Source: JAOSJL01 sp963704035 (GTDB lineage Bacteria; Actinomycetota; Acidimicrobiia; IMCC26256; JAOSJL01). From it: DNA of 64,000 nucleotides. The notes beneath the pieces are model-generated. The model worked only from the letters and a program-made list of their open reading frames with translations. It was not told the origin of the DNA and made no database searches. Every line of letters begins with the position of its first letter. The stretch's first letter is position 1. Made by a program: the position numbers and the translations under genes. Below are positions 45,359-55,268 of this stretch, in pieces. The stretch covers positions 1,178,001 to 1,242,000 of the forward strand of contig CAVPGR010000002.1 of NCBI GenBank assembly GCA_963704035.1. Direction: 5' to 3'.

Positions 45359-45512
45359 GTCGTGTCCGCTCCTCACTGCCGGCACGTGCGGCCGGTCTCG
45401 ATCCGTCGGGGGAAGCCGTGTCCCGCAACCTAAGCGGCGGGTGTGACAACTACCGGCGAAAACCACTACCGGTGAATCACATCATTGCAATTCGGATGGA
45501 GCCACCATAGAC

Positions 45513-45526
45513 CGAACACCTGTTCG
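45513..45526. promoter_or_regulatory. LexA box between recA and the L,D-transpeptidase gene
   Basis: CGAACACCTGTTCG is identical to the second box upstream of lexA. It lies in the 295-base divergent region 45359-45653, about 155 bases before recA and 128 before the L,D-transpeptidase start, so it may control one or both. Nothing else was recognised in this gap. Confidence 0.85.
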
Positions 45527-45653
45527 GTACAAGGACCCTCGGCGACTGTCGGGGCCCCACGAATCGCCGGTACCCTGTTCGGTCTTGCGCAGCGCATCTC
45601 CCACCGTTCCCCCCGTCCCCAGCCGACGGAACCGCCGCGCCCACGCCCGGCCG

Positions 45654-46508
45654 ATGCGGTCACGGCGTCGGCGCCGTGTGGGCGCCCTCACGGCCGGCCT
45701 GCTGGTCACAGCACTCCTCGTGGCCGCGGGTGGTACCGCGGCCACCACTGAACGGAACAGCTCGGCATCGGCGGCCACGGCGGCCGCGGTCACCCCGGAA
45801 GCCGACCCGAGTGTGGCACCGTCCATCGCGCTCACCGGAGAGCTCCCCGTTCTCGAGCCACCCGAGCCTCCCCCGCCCCCCGAACCACCTCCGCCTCCTC
45901 CGCCACCCGTGTACCGCGTCGGCGATTCCGGGCCCGAGGTGAAGATGATCGAGCAGCGCCTCGCCGACCTGCGCTACGACGTCCAGAACGTCGACGGTGT
46001 CTACGACGAGACGACGTCCCACGCCGTGATGGCCTTCCAGAAGGTCCACGGTCTCGGGCGTGACGGCAGCACGGGTCCCGAAACCCTCGGGGTCCTGTCG
46101 AAGGCGAGCGGTCTCCCCGACCCGATGGTCCCCTTCGGCTCCCCCGACCGCGTCGAGGTCGACGTCGAGCGCCAGGTGGTGTTCCTCTACCTCGGCGGCG
46201 AGCTCGCCAAGATCATCTCGGCGTCCACGGGCAGCCTCGAGATCTTCTGTGAAGGGGGGTCGTGTCGCCGGGCGGTCACACCCAACGGCGACTTCAGCGT
46301 CACCCGGCGTTACACGGGCTGGGAGAAGGGCGACCTCGGCAGGCTCTACAACCCGCTCTACTTCAACCAGGGCATCGCCCTCCACGGCTCCGAGAGCGTG
46401 CCGGGCTATCCGGCGTCCCACGGCTGCGTGCGGCTTCCGATGGCCACCGCCGAGTGGCTACCGAGCGTCGTGCCGAACGGCATGTCGGTCCACGTCCTCA
46501 ACGCCTGA
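45654..46508 (+). CDS. L,D-transpeptidase with peptidoglycan-binding domain
   Basis: Cross-links peptidoglycan stem peptides outside the membrane. From ATG 45654 the 284-residue protein has a basic n-region (MRSRRRRRVG), a signal anchor (ALTAGLLVTALLVAAGG), a Pro-rich linker (EPPPPPEPPPPPPPP), a PG-binding-1 domain (DSGPEVKMIEQRLADLRYDV to VMAFQKVHGL) and a YkuD domain with ITLHG-like IALHGSE and the catalytic SHGCVRLP cysteine. A longer in-frame start at 45585 is possible. Its 3' end overlaps the convergent thpR by 11 bases. Confidence 0.9.
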   Translation: MRSRRRRRVGALTAGLLVTALLVAAGGTAATTERNSSASAATAAAVTPEADPSVAPSIALTGELPVLEPPEPPPPPEPPPPPPPPVYRVGDSGPEVKMIEQRLADLRYDVQNVDGVYDETTSHAVMAFQKVHGLGRDGSTGPETLGVLSKASGLPDPMVPFGSPDRVEVDVERQVVFLYLGGELAKIISASTGSLEIFCEGGSCRRAVTPNGDFSVTRRYTGWEKGDLGRLYNPLYFNQGIALHGSESVPGYPASHGCVRLPMATAEWLPSVVPNGMSVHVLNA

Positions 46509-47055
46509 ACGCGACGGACGCCACCTCGTCGTGGACCGCGCCGTCGGGATGTGTCGTGGAGCGGTAGAGCACCATTTCGTCGGCGGTCCACGACGGACCG
46601 AATGGTGCGTCTCCGACCGAACCGATCATCTCCCGGGCGTCGAAAGCGCGGGGCGAGCGTGCGACCGTGAGGTGGGCAGCCGCAGGGTGGTCAGGTTCAC
46701 CGAAGCCCAACGGCGCGACCGCGTCGTCGACGGCCCGGGCCAATCCGGCGAAGGCGTCGATGCCGTCGGAGCATCCCGCCCACAGCACACGGGAGCGTCG
46801 CGACCTCGGGAACGCACCCAAGCCACCGAGGCGCAGAGTCGGTGCCGGTCGGTCGGTGAGAGTGCCGAGCGCGTCGGACACGCCGTCGGGATCTTCGACC
46901 CTCCCCAGGAAACGCAGGGTCAGGTGCCACGACTCCCGTCGGGCCCACCGGAGCTCACGGTGCTCGGTCCGCAGATGGTCGACCGTGCGGGCCACCGCGT
47001 CGAGCACAGGAGGTGGCGGCCGGATCGCCACGAACGCCCGAGCGAGTGCGCTCAT
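46498..47055 (-). CDS. thpR: RNA 2',3'-cyclic phosphodiesterase (2H family)
   Basis: A 185-residue 2H phosphoesterase. The two HXTX motifs are HLTLRFLG and HLTVARSPR, with ARAFVAIRPPPPV at the start, as in ThpR/LigT. It hydrolyses 2',3'-cyclic phosphodiester ends of RNA. ATG 47055 overlaps the cinA stop by four bases, which fixes it over a longer upstream frame. Confidence 0.9.
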   Translation of the reverse strand: MSALARAFVAIRPPPPVLDAVARTVDHLRTEHRELRWARRESWHLTLRFLGRVEDPDGVSDALGTLTDRPAPTLRLGGLGAFPRSRRSRVLWAGCSDGIDAFAGLARAVDDAVAPLGFGEPDHPAAAHLTVARSPRAFDAREMIGSVGDAPFGPSWTADEMVLYRSTTHPDGAVHDEVASVAFRR

Positions 47056-48284
47056 TCCAGTGCGTCGAGGTGGCGTCGCAGCAGATCGAGCAGCGTGATC
47101 GCCGAGAACTGCCGGATGCGCTCGCGATCGCCGGGAAGCCGCGCGTCGAGGGCTGAGGTGGGAACACCCGGCACGCTCAGGCCGAACCACACGGTTCCCA
47201 CGGGCTGACCGTCCTGTTCGTCGGGCCCGGCGACACCCGTGACCGAGATACCGACGTCGGCACCGAGCACGCCGCGCGCACCGTCGGCGAGTTGCATCGC
47301 TGCATCGCCGCTCACGACCTGCGGCGCTTGCACACCCAGAAGATCGCGCTTCACATCGGTCGAGTAGGCGACAACCCCGCCCCGGTAGACCGCGCTGGCG
47401 CCGGGAACGGCGGCGAGGCGGGCACCCACGAGCCCTCCGGTGAGCGACTCGGCCACACCGATCGTCCATCCGCGGTCGCGCAGGCGGTCGATCACCGCGG
47501 ATTCCATCGTCTCGTCGTCGACGCCGAACACGAGCTCACCGAGGATCGCCCGCAGCTCACGTTCCTCGGCGTCGACCAGCGCCGTCGCCTCTGCTTCGTC
47601 ACTCGCCTTGGCGGTGACCCGTACGCACAGACCTTCGATACCCCGCGCGAGAAACGCGATCGTGGGGTTGCTCTGGGCGTCGACACGCTGGGCAATCGTC
47701 GCGGCGAGACCCGACTCGGATGTTCCCCAGGTCTTCACCGTGCGCGACACGATCGCGGAGCGTTCGCCGGACCGTTCCAACAGGGCAGGGAGCACGTGGT
47801 CGGTGATCATCGCCCGCATCTCGTAGGGGACACCCGGGACGGCGTAGACGACCTTGTCGCCGAGCGAGGCCGCCAGGCCGGGCGCAGTACCCACCGGGTT
47901 CGGCAGCACCACCGCGCCGTCGGGCACGTCGGCCTGGCGGAGGTTGTTGTCGGGCATCTCGCGACCCCGCGACGAGAACATCGCTGCGATGTGCTCCACG
48001 AGGTCGGGCCGTCGCACGAGACCGACACCCATGACGTCGGCGATGGCGTCGCGTGTGAGGTCGTCGGGCGTGGGACCGAGACCCCCACACACGATCACGG
48101 TGTCGGCGCCGGCGAGCATGTCGCGCAGCGCGTGGGCGAGACGCTCGCGGTTGTCCCCGACCTGGCGGTGCTCGTAGCTGTCGACGCCGGCCGCGGCGAG
48201 CTGCTCGCCGATCCAGGCGCTGTTGGTGTCGACGATCTGGCCGAGCAGCAGCTCGGTACCGACGGCCAGGACCTCGCAGCGCAC
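47052..48284 (-). CDS. cinA: CinA family nicotinamide-nucleotide amidohydrolase
   Basis: A 410-residue two-domain protein: an N-terminal molybdopterin-binding-like COG1058 domain (EVLAVGTELLLGQIVDTNSAWIG, GGLGPTPDDLTRDAIADVMG, GAVVLPNPVGTAPGLA) and a C-terminal amidase (GWTIGVAESLTGGLVGARLAAVPGAS, GVAGPDEQDGQPVGTVW). It recycles NMN to NaMN and may hydrolyse ADP-ribose-type damage products. The start is GTG 48284. It sits in the conserved rimO-pgsA-cinA-thpR run leading toward recA. Confidence 0.95.
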   Translation of the reverse strand: MRCEVLAVGTELLLGQIVDTNSAWIGEQLAAAGVDSYEHRQVGDNRERLAHALRDMLAGADTVIVCGGLGPTPDDLTRDAIADVMGVGLVRRPDLVEHIAAMFSSRGREMPDNNLRQADVPDGAVVLPNPVGTAPGLAASLGDKVVYAVPGVPYEMRAMITDHVLPALLERSGERSAIVSRTVKTWGTSESGLAATIAQRVDAQSNPTIAFLARGIEGLCVRVTAKASDEAEATALVDAEERELRAILGELVFGVDDETMESAVIDRLRDRGWTIGVAESLTGGLVGARLAAVPGASAVYRGGVVAYSTDVKRDLLGVQAPQVVSGDAAMQLADGARGVLGADVGISVTGVAGPDEQDGQPVGTVWFGLSVPGVPTSALDARLPGDRERIRQFSAITLLDLLRRHLDALE

Positions 48285-48293
48285 GACCGGCGC

Positions 48294-48854
48294 TTACGCG
48301 GTGCTCTGGCGCCAGCCCTGACGAACGATGTCGGCGCCGGAGATCAGGGTGATGGCGACGGCCACCCACAGGAACGCGGTCTGGAACGTGGTGGCGTCGG
48401 CGAGCGGAGGCAAGAGCACGGAACCGACGGCGAGCAACTGAACGCTCGTCTTGTACTTGCCGAGCCGGCGGGCGGGCAGCGAGATGCCCCGACGGCCGGC
48501 CAGACCGCGGTAGACGGAGATGAAGACCTCGCGACCCACCACGAGCACGACCGGTAACCAGGCGTAGTCGCCGCGCACCGCCAGAGCGAGGAACCCCCCG
48601 ACCGCCAGGAACTTGTCGGCGATCGGGTCGAGAAACGCACCCGAGCGGGTCGTGCCCTCGCGCCGGGCGATGTATCCGTCGAGGCCGTCGGTGATGCTGA
48701 GCACGAACCAGCCCGAGACGGCCAGCCAGCTCGCTCCGTCGTTCACGATCAGGATGAACAGCGGCACCGCGAGGACCATCCGCGTCATCGTGATGGCGTT
48801 GGCACGCGTCGCCAGAGCGCCGGGTCCGAAGCGGGGCTCGCGCAGGTCACGCAC
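48294..48854 (-). CDS. pgsA: CDP-diacylglycerol-glycerol-3-phosphate 3-phosphatidyltransferase
   Basis: Membrane enzyme for phosphatidylglycerophosphate synthesis. The 186-residue protein has about four to five spans and the CDP-alcohol transferase motif DGLDGYIARREGTTRSGAFLDPIADK (its DG..AR..G...D...D residues are all present). The start is GTG 48854 (VRDLREPRF), three bases after the rimO stop; longer in-frame starts read through rimO sequence and are rejected. Confidence 0.92.
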   Translation of the reverse strand: MRDLREPRFGPGALATRANAITMTRMVLAVPLFILIVNDGASWLAVSGWFVLSITDGLDGYIARREGTTRSGAFLDPIADKFLAVGGFLALAVRGDYAWLPVVLVVGREVFISVYRGLAGRRGISLPARRLGKYKTSVQLLAVGSVLLPPLADATTFQTAFLWVAVAITLISGADIVRQGWRQSTA

Positions 48855-48856
48855 GG

Positions 48857-50231
48857 TCAGGTGACCTCGGCCGGTTCCGGAATGGCGGGATTGATCACGC
48901 GGGCGTCGAGGTCGGGGCCGAGCGTTCCGGTGATCCGCGCCTCGACGAGATCTCCCGGAGCGAACTCTGGCCCCCTGATGGTCACGACGCCGTCGATCTC
49001 GGGCGCCTCGCGGTGTGTACGACCCGCCGCTGTCTTCACGACTTCGTTCTCCACACCCGTCTCCGAAAGAACGGTATCGACGAGCACCGACACGTACCGG
49101 CCGATGAGCGCCTCGCGGCGCGTCACGGTGATCGGGTCCTGCACCTCGGAGCACTCGCGGCGGCGGGCATCCGCGAGCGTCCCGGCGACGGGTTCGTCCA
49201 TGTCGGCCGACGGCGTGCCGTCTTCGGCCGAGTACCGGAAGAACCCGGCCCAGTCGAGTTGCGCCGCGTCGAGGAAGTCGAGGAGCTCGTCGTGGTCGGC
49301 TTCGGTCTCGCCGGGGTGACCGAGGATGAACGAGGAGCGGAACGCCGCGTCGGGCTCATCGGCGCGGATGCGCTCCAGCATCGCGAGGAAACGGTCACCG
49401 CTCCCCCAGCGTCGCATCGATCGGAGCAGCGGTACCGACGCGTGCTGCAACGACAGGTCGAAGTACGGCACAGTCGTGTCGAGCTCCAGAACTGAGGAGA
49501 CGAGCGGGTCGCGGACCTCCGACGGATAGAGGTAGAGCATGCGAACGCGCTCGGAGCCCGTACGGGCGGAGCGCGTCGAGTCGCCGCAGCAAGGGTTCGA
49601 GCGAGTGCGGCTCACCGACGTCACGCCCGTACCAGGCGATGTCCTGGGCCACGAGGATGAGCTCGCGCACGCCGCCCTCCACCAGGCCGCGGGCTTCGGT
49701 CTCGATCGACTCGGGGGTTCGCGACCGCTGCCTTCCCCGGAAGCTCGGAATCGCACAGAAGGCACAGGCGCGGTCGCAGCCCTCCGCCACCTTGAGATAC
49801 GCCCACGGTGCCCGGGGTGCGGGTCGCGGCAGCTCGAGGAGATCGCGGACACCGGTCGGCCGCGTCACGAACTCGACGGGTGCGAGCGACCCCTCCCCCG
49901 CGAACCCCACGACCGCGTCGACTTCGGGGAACGCTGCGGCGAGTTCGTCGCCCGCGCGCTCGGCGAGACAGCCCGTGACCACCAAGCGTGATCCGGGCTT
50001 GCGGGCCTCGTCGAGAGCCAGGGTTGCGTCGATGGACTCCGTACGGGCCTCCTCCACGAAGGCACAGGTGTTCACGACGACCAGATCGGCTTCACCAGCT
50101 GAGGCTGCGGGCACAAGGCCGTCGTCGAGGAGTGAGCCGACGACCTTGTCGGAGTCGACGGCGTTCTTCGGGCAACCGAGGGTCTCGACGAAAAAGCGCG
50201 CCGGAGCCTCGGCGGGCTCACCGGGGTTCAC
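48857..50231 (-). CDS. rimO: Ribosomal protein uS12 methylthiotransferase RimO (frameshifted)
   Basis: Radical SAM enzyme that methylthiolates the conserved Asp of ribosomal protein S12. GTG 50231 gives an N-terminal domain with ETLGCPKNAVDSDK, NTCAFVEEAR and TGCLAER, the radical SAM motif GCDRACAFCAIPSFRGRQRS and, after a frame change, VRMLYLYPSEV, SFILGHPGETE and a C-terminal TRAM domain. The shift near 49553 looks like one extra C: ...LRPYGL then ERVRMLYLYP. About 457 residues when corrected. GCPKN identifies RimO rather than MiaB. Confidence 0.92.
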
Positions 50232-50385
50232 GCCCCGGATTCTACGCCGGGTGGGCCATGAGGGCAGATGTCGTGTTAGGCGATGTGTGGAGGGCGATGT
50301 GGAGGACCGTGTGCGGGGAGCGCCGTTAGTGTGCGCCGTGACGGGAACTGCATGACCATCGGGGTCGACACAAAGAGGGGCTGTC

Positions 50386-50808
50386 GTGGATGAGACCGTG
50401 GAGTGCCCGTCGTGCGGGGCCGAGTACGTGGCGGGGACTCTCCAGTGCCCGGACTGCCGCGTCGCCCTGGGTCGAGGAGCCCGGGAACCCGATGACGAGC
50501 ATCCTCCTCTGATCGAGATGGGCAGTTGGCCTCGGGTCAACGCGATCCTGCTGCGTCGTCGCCTCGAGACGGCGGGCGTGTCGGTGTTCCTCGACCTCGG
50601 CGCGGGAACCGGCACGATCTTCGTGAGCGACGAACAGGCCGACTTCGCCGACGCGGTGATCCGCGAGGTGGACGTGGGAGACGTGTCGGCCACCAGCCTC
50701 GAGGACGCCGTCGACGAGCTCGACGACCACCTCGCCGCGGCCGGCGGACTGCTGGAGGAGCTCCGCGCCCGTCTCGACGTTCGCGGTCGGGATCCGGAGA
50801 GCCGGTGA
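50386..50808 (+). CDS. Zinc-ribbon protein with C-terminal signal-transducing-like domain
   Basis: A 140-residue protein starting at GTG 50386. The N-terminus is a zinc ribbon (CPSCGAEY...CPDCRVALG). A DUF2007-like segment may follow (VNAILLRRRLETAGVSVFLD, GTIFVSDEQADFADAVIRE), a fold seen in putative signal-transducing proteins, and then an acidic/helical tail. The function is unknown. It lies at the start of the accessory insert, upstream of yjbQ on the opposite strand. Confidence 0.7.
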   Translation: MDETVECPSCGAEYVAGTLQCPDCRVALGRGAREPDDEHPPLIEMGSWPRVNAILLRRRLETAGVSVFLDLGAGTGTIFVSDEQADFADAVIREVDVGDVSATSLEDAVDELDDHLAAAGGLLEELRARLDVRGRDPESR

Positions 50809-50839
50809 AGGTGGCGAGAGTCGGTCGTCCGCTCCGCTC

Positions 50840-51241
50840 TCAACCGGGCAGGAAGCTCAGCCTGAGCTGACGTCGCGGGTTGTCGACGTTGGTGTCGACG
50901 AACACGGGGCTCTGCCAGATCCCGAGTGCGGGCTTGCCGTCGAGGACCGGCACCGTCACCGACGGACACACGATCGCCGGGAGCAGATGATCCGCGCCGT
51001 GGCCGGGTGAGCCGTGGGCGTGGCGATAGCGGTCGTCGCGGGGCAGAAGCCGCTCCAACGCGTCGAGCAGATCGGGCTCGGAGCTCGCCCCGGTCTCGAT
51101 GATGGCGACACCGGCGGTGGCGTGGGGCACGAAGATCTGGCACAGCCCGTCGCCGCGACCCTCGCAGAACTCGACCACATGACTGGTGACATCGACGATG
51201 CGCTCGTCACGCGTGGAGATCTCGATGATCCGCGAGTCCAT
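50840..51241 (-). CDS. YjbQ family protein
   Basis: A 133-residue protein of the UPF0047/YjbQ family. The conserved metal-site region FVPHATAGVAIIETG and HGADHLLPAIVCPSV followed by GIWQSPVFVD are characteristic. Members have been linked to secondary thiamine-phosphate synthase activity, but their physiological role is not settled. The start is ATG 51241. It is convergent with the zinc-ribbon gene, 31 bases apart. The 195-base gap 51242-51436 before the ATPase holds no recognised feature. Confidence 0.9.
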   Translation of the reverse strand: MDSRIIEISTRDERIVDVTSHVVEFCEGRGDGLCQIFVPHATAGVAIIETGASSEPDLLDALERLLPRDDRYRHAHGSPGHGADHLLPAIVCPSVTVPVLDGKPALGIWQSPVFVDTNVDNPRRQLRLSFLPG

Positions 51242-51436
51242 CGGTCACCTCCGAGCGTGGCGAATCGTCGTCGCGCGCCGGTTCGGCAGGCTACCGTATC
51301 GGCACTGGCGTCGAGTTCCGTGCCTCGGCCGACGCGTCGTTGCCGGTTCTCCTGGTTCTGTGAGAGAGAAGGCGGCGGTCGCTCGCGTGGTGGGTTGACC
51401 GAGCAGATCACGACGGGCGTACGAGAATGACGGGCG

Positions 51437-54124
51437 ATGACGTCGGACGCTCACTCGCCTCATAACGTCCACAGAAACACTCGTCGATGCGAGGGGAAGC
51501 CGACGAGCGATGTAGGCGGGCTCACGACTTGCGAGGCAGAGGATCGACTGGCCCGCGAGGGGCCGAACGTCCTGCCGGTGCGCGCCGGGACTCCCCTTTG
51601 GCGCCAGCTCCTGAGGCAGTTGTTCAACTTCTTCGCGGTCATGCTGTGGATTGCCGGGGCGCTGGCGATGATCGCCCGGTTGACGGCGTTGGGCGTGGCC
51701 ATCTTCGGCGTGATCGTCGCGAATGCGGTCTTCGCGTTCTGGCAGGAGTACCGCGCCGAGAAGGCCGCTCACCATCTTCGCGCCCTCCTACCCCGCAAGG
51801 TCACGGTAGTGCGCGACGGATCCGCCGCAGAAGTCGATGCGGACCGCATCGTGGTCGACGATCTCGTGGTCTTGACGGCCGGTGACCGCGTCCCTGCAGA
51901 CATGAACCTGCGGGAGGCTCACGGGTTGCTCATCGACACGTCGACGCTGACCGGAGAGAGCGTGCCCGAGGCGGTGGCAGCAGGCGACCCCGCGTATTCG
52001 GGCACCTTCGTCGTGGAAGGCGAGGGCCGCGCCACCGTCACGGCCATCGGGGTCGATACGCGTCTGGCGGACATCGCAGAACTGACCCAGGCGGGACGGC
52101 GACCGCTCGGGCCTCTCGCGATCGAGCTCCACCACCTCGTGCGTGTCATCGCAACGGTCGCCGTGGTCGTGGGCGTCGGCTTCTTCGGCTTGGCGCTGCT
52201 CGTCGGGACACCGCCCAGCGAAGGCCTGATCTTCGGGATCGGCGTGACGGTGGCGCTCGTTCCCGAGGGTCTCCTACCCACCGTCACCCTGTCCTTGGCG
52301 ATCGGTGCGCAGCGAATGGCCAGAGACGCACGCCCTGGTCCGCCACCTGGAATCCGTGGAGACCCTGGGATCGACGACCTTCATCTGCACGGACAAGACC
52401 GGCACGCTCACGTGCAACGAGATGGAGGTGGTCGAGGTCTGGACGCCCGGCAGGCACGGCCGCGATCCGTGGCGAGGGTACGGGCCGACCGCGGAGATCC
52501 AGCTACACGGTCCCGAACGTCGAGGCGGCGCCCTCCGGCGAGGTCGCTGAGGTCGCGGCTCGCGATGCTCGGCCGGGCGGGCCGTGGAGGTGGACGGAAC
52601 ATGGGAGCCGAGGGGTGACCCGATGGAGGCGGCCCTCGACGCCCTCGCTCGGCGGGTCGGCGTCGCCCACCGCCGACGCAGAGCGACGCAGGTCCGACGT
52701 CCGGAGGTTCCCGTTCGACCCACGTCGTCGGCGATGTCGGTTGTCACCGCGGACCATCGCTCCTGGTCAAGGGCGCGCCCGATGCGGTTCTCCGCAGGTG
52801 CGTCGTGCCACGGCGCATCCCACCGCCGCTGCTGGCCGACATGACCGCCCGGGGACTCCGCGTGCTCGCCGTGGCGACGCCGGCCGTCGATCCTGGCCAT
52901 TCGCCGCCCGACTCCCGATCGAGGCCGAAAGCGCGATCTGACGCTCGTCGGGCTGATCGGCCTCGAGGACCCGCCCCGTTCCGAGGTCGGCAGACGCTCT
53001 CCGGCGTGTCGTCGCGCCGGAATCGCAGTCGGCATGATCACCGGCGACCATCCCGGCGACTGCCACGGCGATCGCGGACGAGGTCGGGCTGCGTTCGCCG
53101 GCGACGCGCCAGTGATCGTCGGGCCACGACCTTCCCGAGGACGAGGACGTGCTGGGCGCAATGCTCGATCGACGACGGCGTGGTCGTCGCACGCGTGATC
53201 ACCCGAGGACAAGCTCCGGATCGCTCGAGCGCTCCAGCGAGCGCGGGCACGTCGTCGCGATGACCGGCGACGGCGTCAACGACGGACCGGCCCTCCAACA
53301 AGCCGACATCGGCGTCGCCATGGGTCGCTCGGGCACCGACGTCGCCCGCGAAGCCGTCGGACCTCGTCCTCCTCGACGACGACTTCGCCACGATCGTCAC
53401 CGCCGTCGTGCACGGGCGGGCGACCTTCGCGAACATCCGACGCTTCCTCACCTACCACCTCACCGACAACGTCGCCGAGCTCACGCCCTTCCTCGTGTGG
53501 GCCCTGTCGGGCGGGCGGATTCCCGCTCGCGCTGACCGTGATGCAGGTGCTCGCGCTCGACATCGGGACCGACACCGTCTCGGCGGTCGCCCTCGGGGCG
53601 GAGCCACCCAGAGCGCTGCAGCCCATGCCAAACCTGCACGGGGCCGCTTCCTCAACCGCAACACCGCTGTCCGAGCCTTCGGGGTACTGGGTCCCACCGA
53701 GGCCGTGGTGGAGCTCGCCGCGTTCTTCGCCGTCTTTGTCGCCTCGGGTTGGCGACCCGGCCAGGAATTCCCCTCCGGCGATGTTCTGCTCTCGGCATCC
53801 GGCGCCGCGTTCGCGGCGGTTGTCTTCGGACAGAGCGCAAATGCCTTTGCCTGCCGCAGTACCACGCGTTGGGCCGGCGCCGTCGGCTGGTTCTCGAATC
53901 GTCTGCTTGTCGCAGCCGTCGTCATCGGCGCGGCGGTCGCCGCTCTGTTCGTCTTCGTGCCGCCGATCGCCGACCTCTTGCGCCAACAACCGCCGCCGGC
54001 CGTGGGGTGGGCCATCGCCCTCACGGCGATCCCCGCCGTCCTCGTTGCCGACGCGCTCCAGAAGCGCATCGCCGGTCGGGCACAGCGGCGGTCAGTGACG
54101 GCCCCTTCGTTCGGCCAACCGTGA
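51437..54124 (+). pseudogene. Cation-transporting P-type ATPase, P2 type, with many frameshifts
   Basis: All hallmark motifs of a P2-type (Na+/K+- or Ca2+-like) ATPase are present but in several frames. The start (GLTTCEAEDRLAREGPNVLP), actuator TGES (51950-51961), the M4 motif VALVPEGLLPTVTLSLAIGAQRM, then in a new frame SVETLGSTTFICTDKTGTLT (DKTGT at 52392-52406), GDPMEAALDAL, LVKGAPDAVLRR, DLTLVGLIGLEDPPR, MITGDHP, MTGDGVNDGPALQQADIGVA (53260), then LTYHLTDNVAELTPF and the last membrane spans to 54124. PEGLLPTVT resembles the P2C group. The indel density is much higher than in neighbouring genes, so this may be a true pseudogene. Confidence 0.8.
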
Positions 54125-54143
54125 TTCAGTCCGCGACCGCCTG

Positions 54144-54551
54144 TTAGCGGGCGACGGTGAAGGCGATCATGAGGGGCACGACCGTCGCGAACACGACGAG
54201 CCCGGCGGTGAGCACACCCAGAGGACCGTCGGGAACGTCGTTCTTGATGAATGACCATTCGATGATCCCGCTCTGGAAGACATACGCCAGGAGGGCCCAA
54301 CGGAACACCTGAGCGAACGGGGCCCACGCGAATGGATGAATGGTCACGAGCATCACGATCGCGACCATCTCGAAAACGATCGCTCCGCCCATGAGCGCGC
54401 TCGGCACGATGAGCGCCGGTTCTTCCCCTATCTGCGCGACGACAAGGACTCCGCCGGAGATCGCCAGGGTCAACGCGACCATGCCCATACCGACGACCGG
54501 TGGGAGCTTGCGTTCGAACGGGCGAACGGCGGTTGCTGTGGTGGTGCTCAT
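54144..54551 (-). CDS. Small four-span membrane protein
   Basis: A 135-residue protein with about four hydrophobic segments (GMVALTLAISGGVLVVAQIG, LMGGAIVFEMVAIVMLVTI, WALLAYVFQSGIIEWSFI, VLTAGLVVFATVVPLMIAF). There is no recognised domain and no signal peptide. Its start overlaps the stop of the upstream membrane protein, so the two are co-translated and probably form a complex. It is convergent with the P-type ATPase remnant. Confidence 0.65.
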   Translation of the reverse strand: MSTTTATAVRPFERKLPPVVGMGMVALTLAISGGVLVVAQIGEEPALIVPSALMGGAIVFEMVAIVMLVTIHPFAWAPFAQVFRWALLAYVFQSGIIEWSFIKNDVPDGPLGVLTAGLVVFATVVPLMIAFTVAR

Positions 54552-55165
54552 TGCGTTGCCACCCGGGTCATGATCAGCAGCGTCGCGATCTGCATCAGAC
54601 CCGTGATACCGGCCGTGTAGACGAATCGTTTCATCAACCGGTCGATGACCTCGACGTCAGGCTGAGGCTTCCTCATCTCGAACAGTACGGCGATGTTGGC
54701 TGGTTCGAGAATGGCGAGCGCGATGGTCGCCATGATCCCGACGACGACCATCGAGGCGATCAGCCACGGCCGGTTAACGGTCCCGGGGTAGAGGTTGCCG
54801 AAATTGATCGCTATCTGGAATCCGGCGGCGAGGGTCATCATGACGAGCGTGGGCATCAACAACACCATCATCGGCATGAACTTCGAAGCGAACTCGACCC
54901 TGGCGGGCGGAGACAGACCTCCCATGATCGGTCCGAGGATCAAACCGACGTAGAGGTCGACCGCTGTCCACATGCCGCCACCCGCGACGTGTGCCAGCAT
55001 GAGCGCCAACATCGAGTTGGACGCGATCGCATACATCACGAACACCACAGCGACAGCGACGATCGGCAGACCCTTGAGCGGCACGATCTGAATGTCGAGC
55101 GGTGGTGCACGCGCTCCACTCGGCACTCGGGCACCTGCCGGCGCGACTCCCCCGATAACGCTCAT
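54548..55165 (-). CDS. Multi-span membrane protein
   Basis: A 205-residue protein with about five to six hydrophobic spans (GLPIVAVAVVFVMYAIAS, LALMLAHVAGGGMWTAVDLYVGLILGPIMGG, MPMMVLLMPTLVMMTLAAGF, WLIASMVVVGIMATIALAIL, ITGLMQIATLLIMTRV). The AHVAGGGMW histidine in a span faintly recalls heme-binding DUF2269/CopD-like proteins, but I do not assign a family. Its stop overlaps the start of the smaller membrane protein. It is divergent from the erythromycin-esterase-like gene. Confidence 0.6.
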   Translation of the reverse strand: MSVIGGVAPAGARVPSGARAPPLDIQIVPLKGLPIVAVAVVFVMYAIASNSMLALMLAHVAGGGMWTAVDLYVGLILGPIMGGLSPPARVEFASKFMPMMVLLMPTLVMMTLAAGFQIAINFGNLYPGTVNRPWLIASMVVVGIMATIALAILEPANIAVLFEMRKPQPDVEVIDRLMKRFVYTAGITGLMQIATLLIMTRVATQ

Positions 55166-55268
55166 CGCTCACCTCTACCGGTGGTGCGGTTCAGTCAGCC
55201 ATCGTGGCCTGATCGTCCCGGCCGATCCAGAGGACAAACGCCCTGGCTGTCGGTATCGTCGCGAACTG

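Noticed and set aside
42899..45466. Single 855-codon frame covering recA and much of its 3' neighbour
   Set aside because: Past ~43885 it reads out of frame with the RecA extein. The true C-terminal half is in the frame ending at 43180.
48294..49154. Longer pgsA start within rimO
   Set aside because: The extra 100 residues are arginine-rich shadow sequence of rimO. GTG 48854, just after the rimO stop, fits.
55190..55268. Possible DosR-like box (imperfect AGGGCGTTTGTCC on the minus strand) near the Ere-like gene
   Set aside because: Too few matches to the consensus and no second copy. It does not support a dormancy-regulon call.
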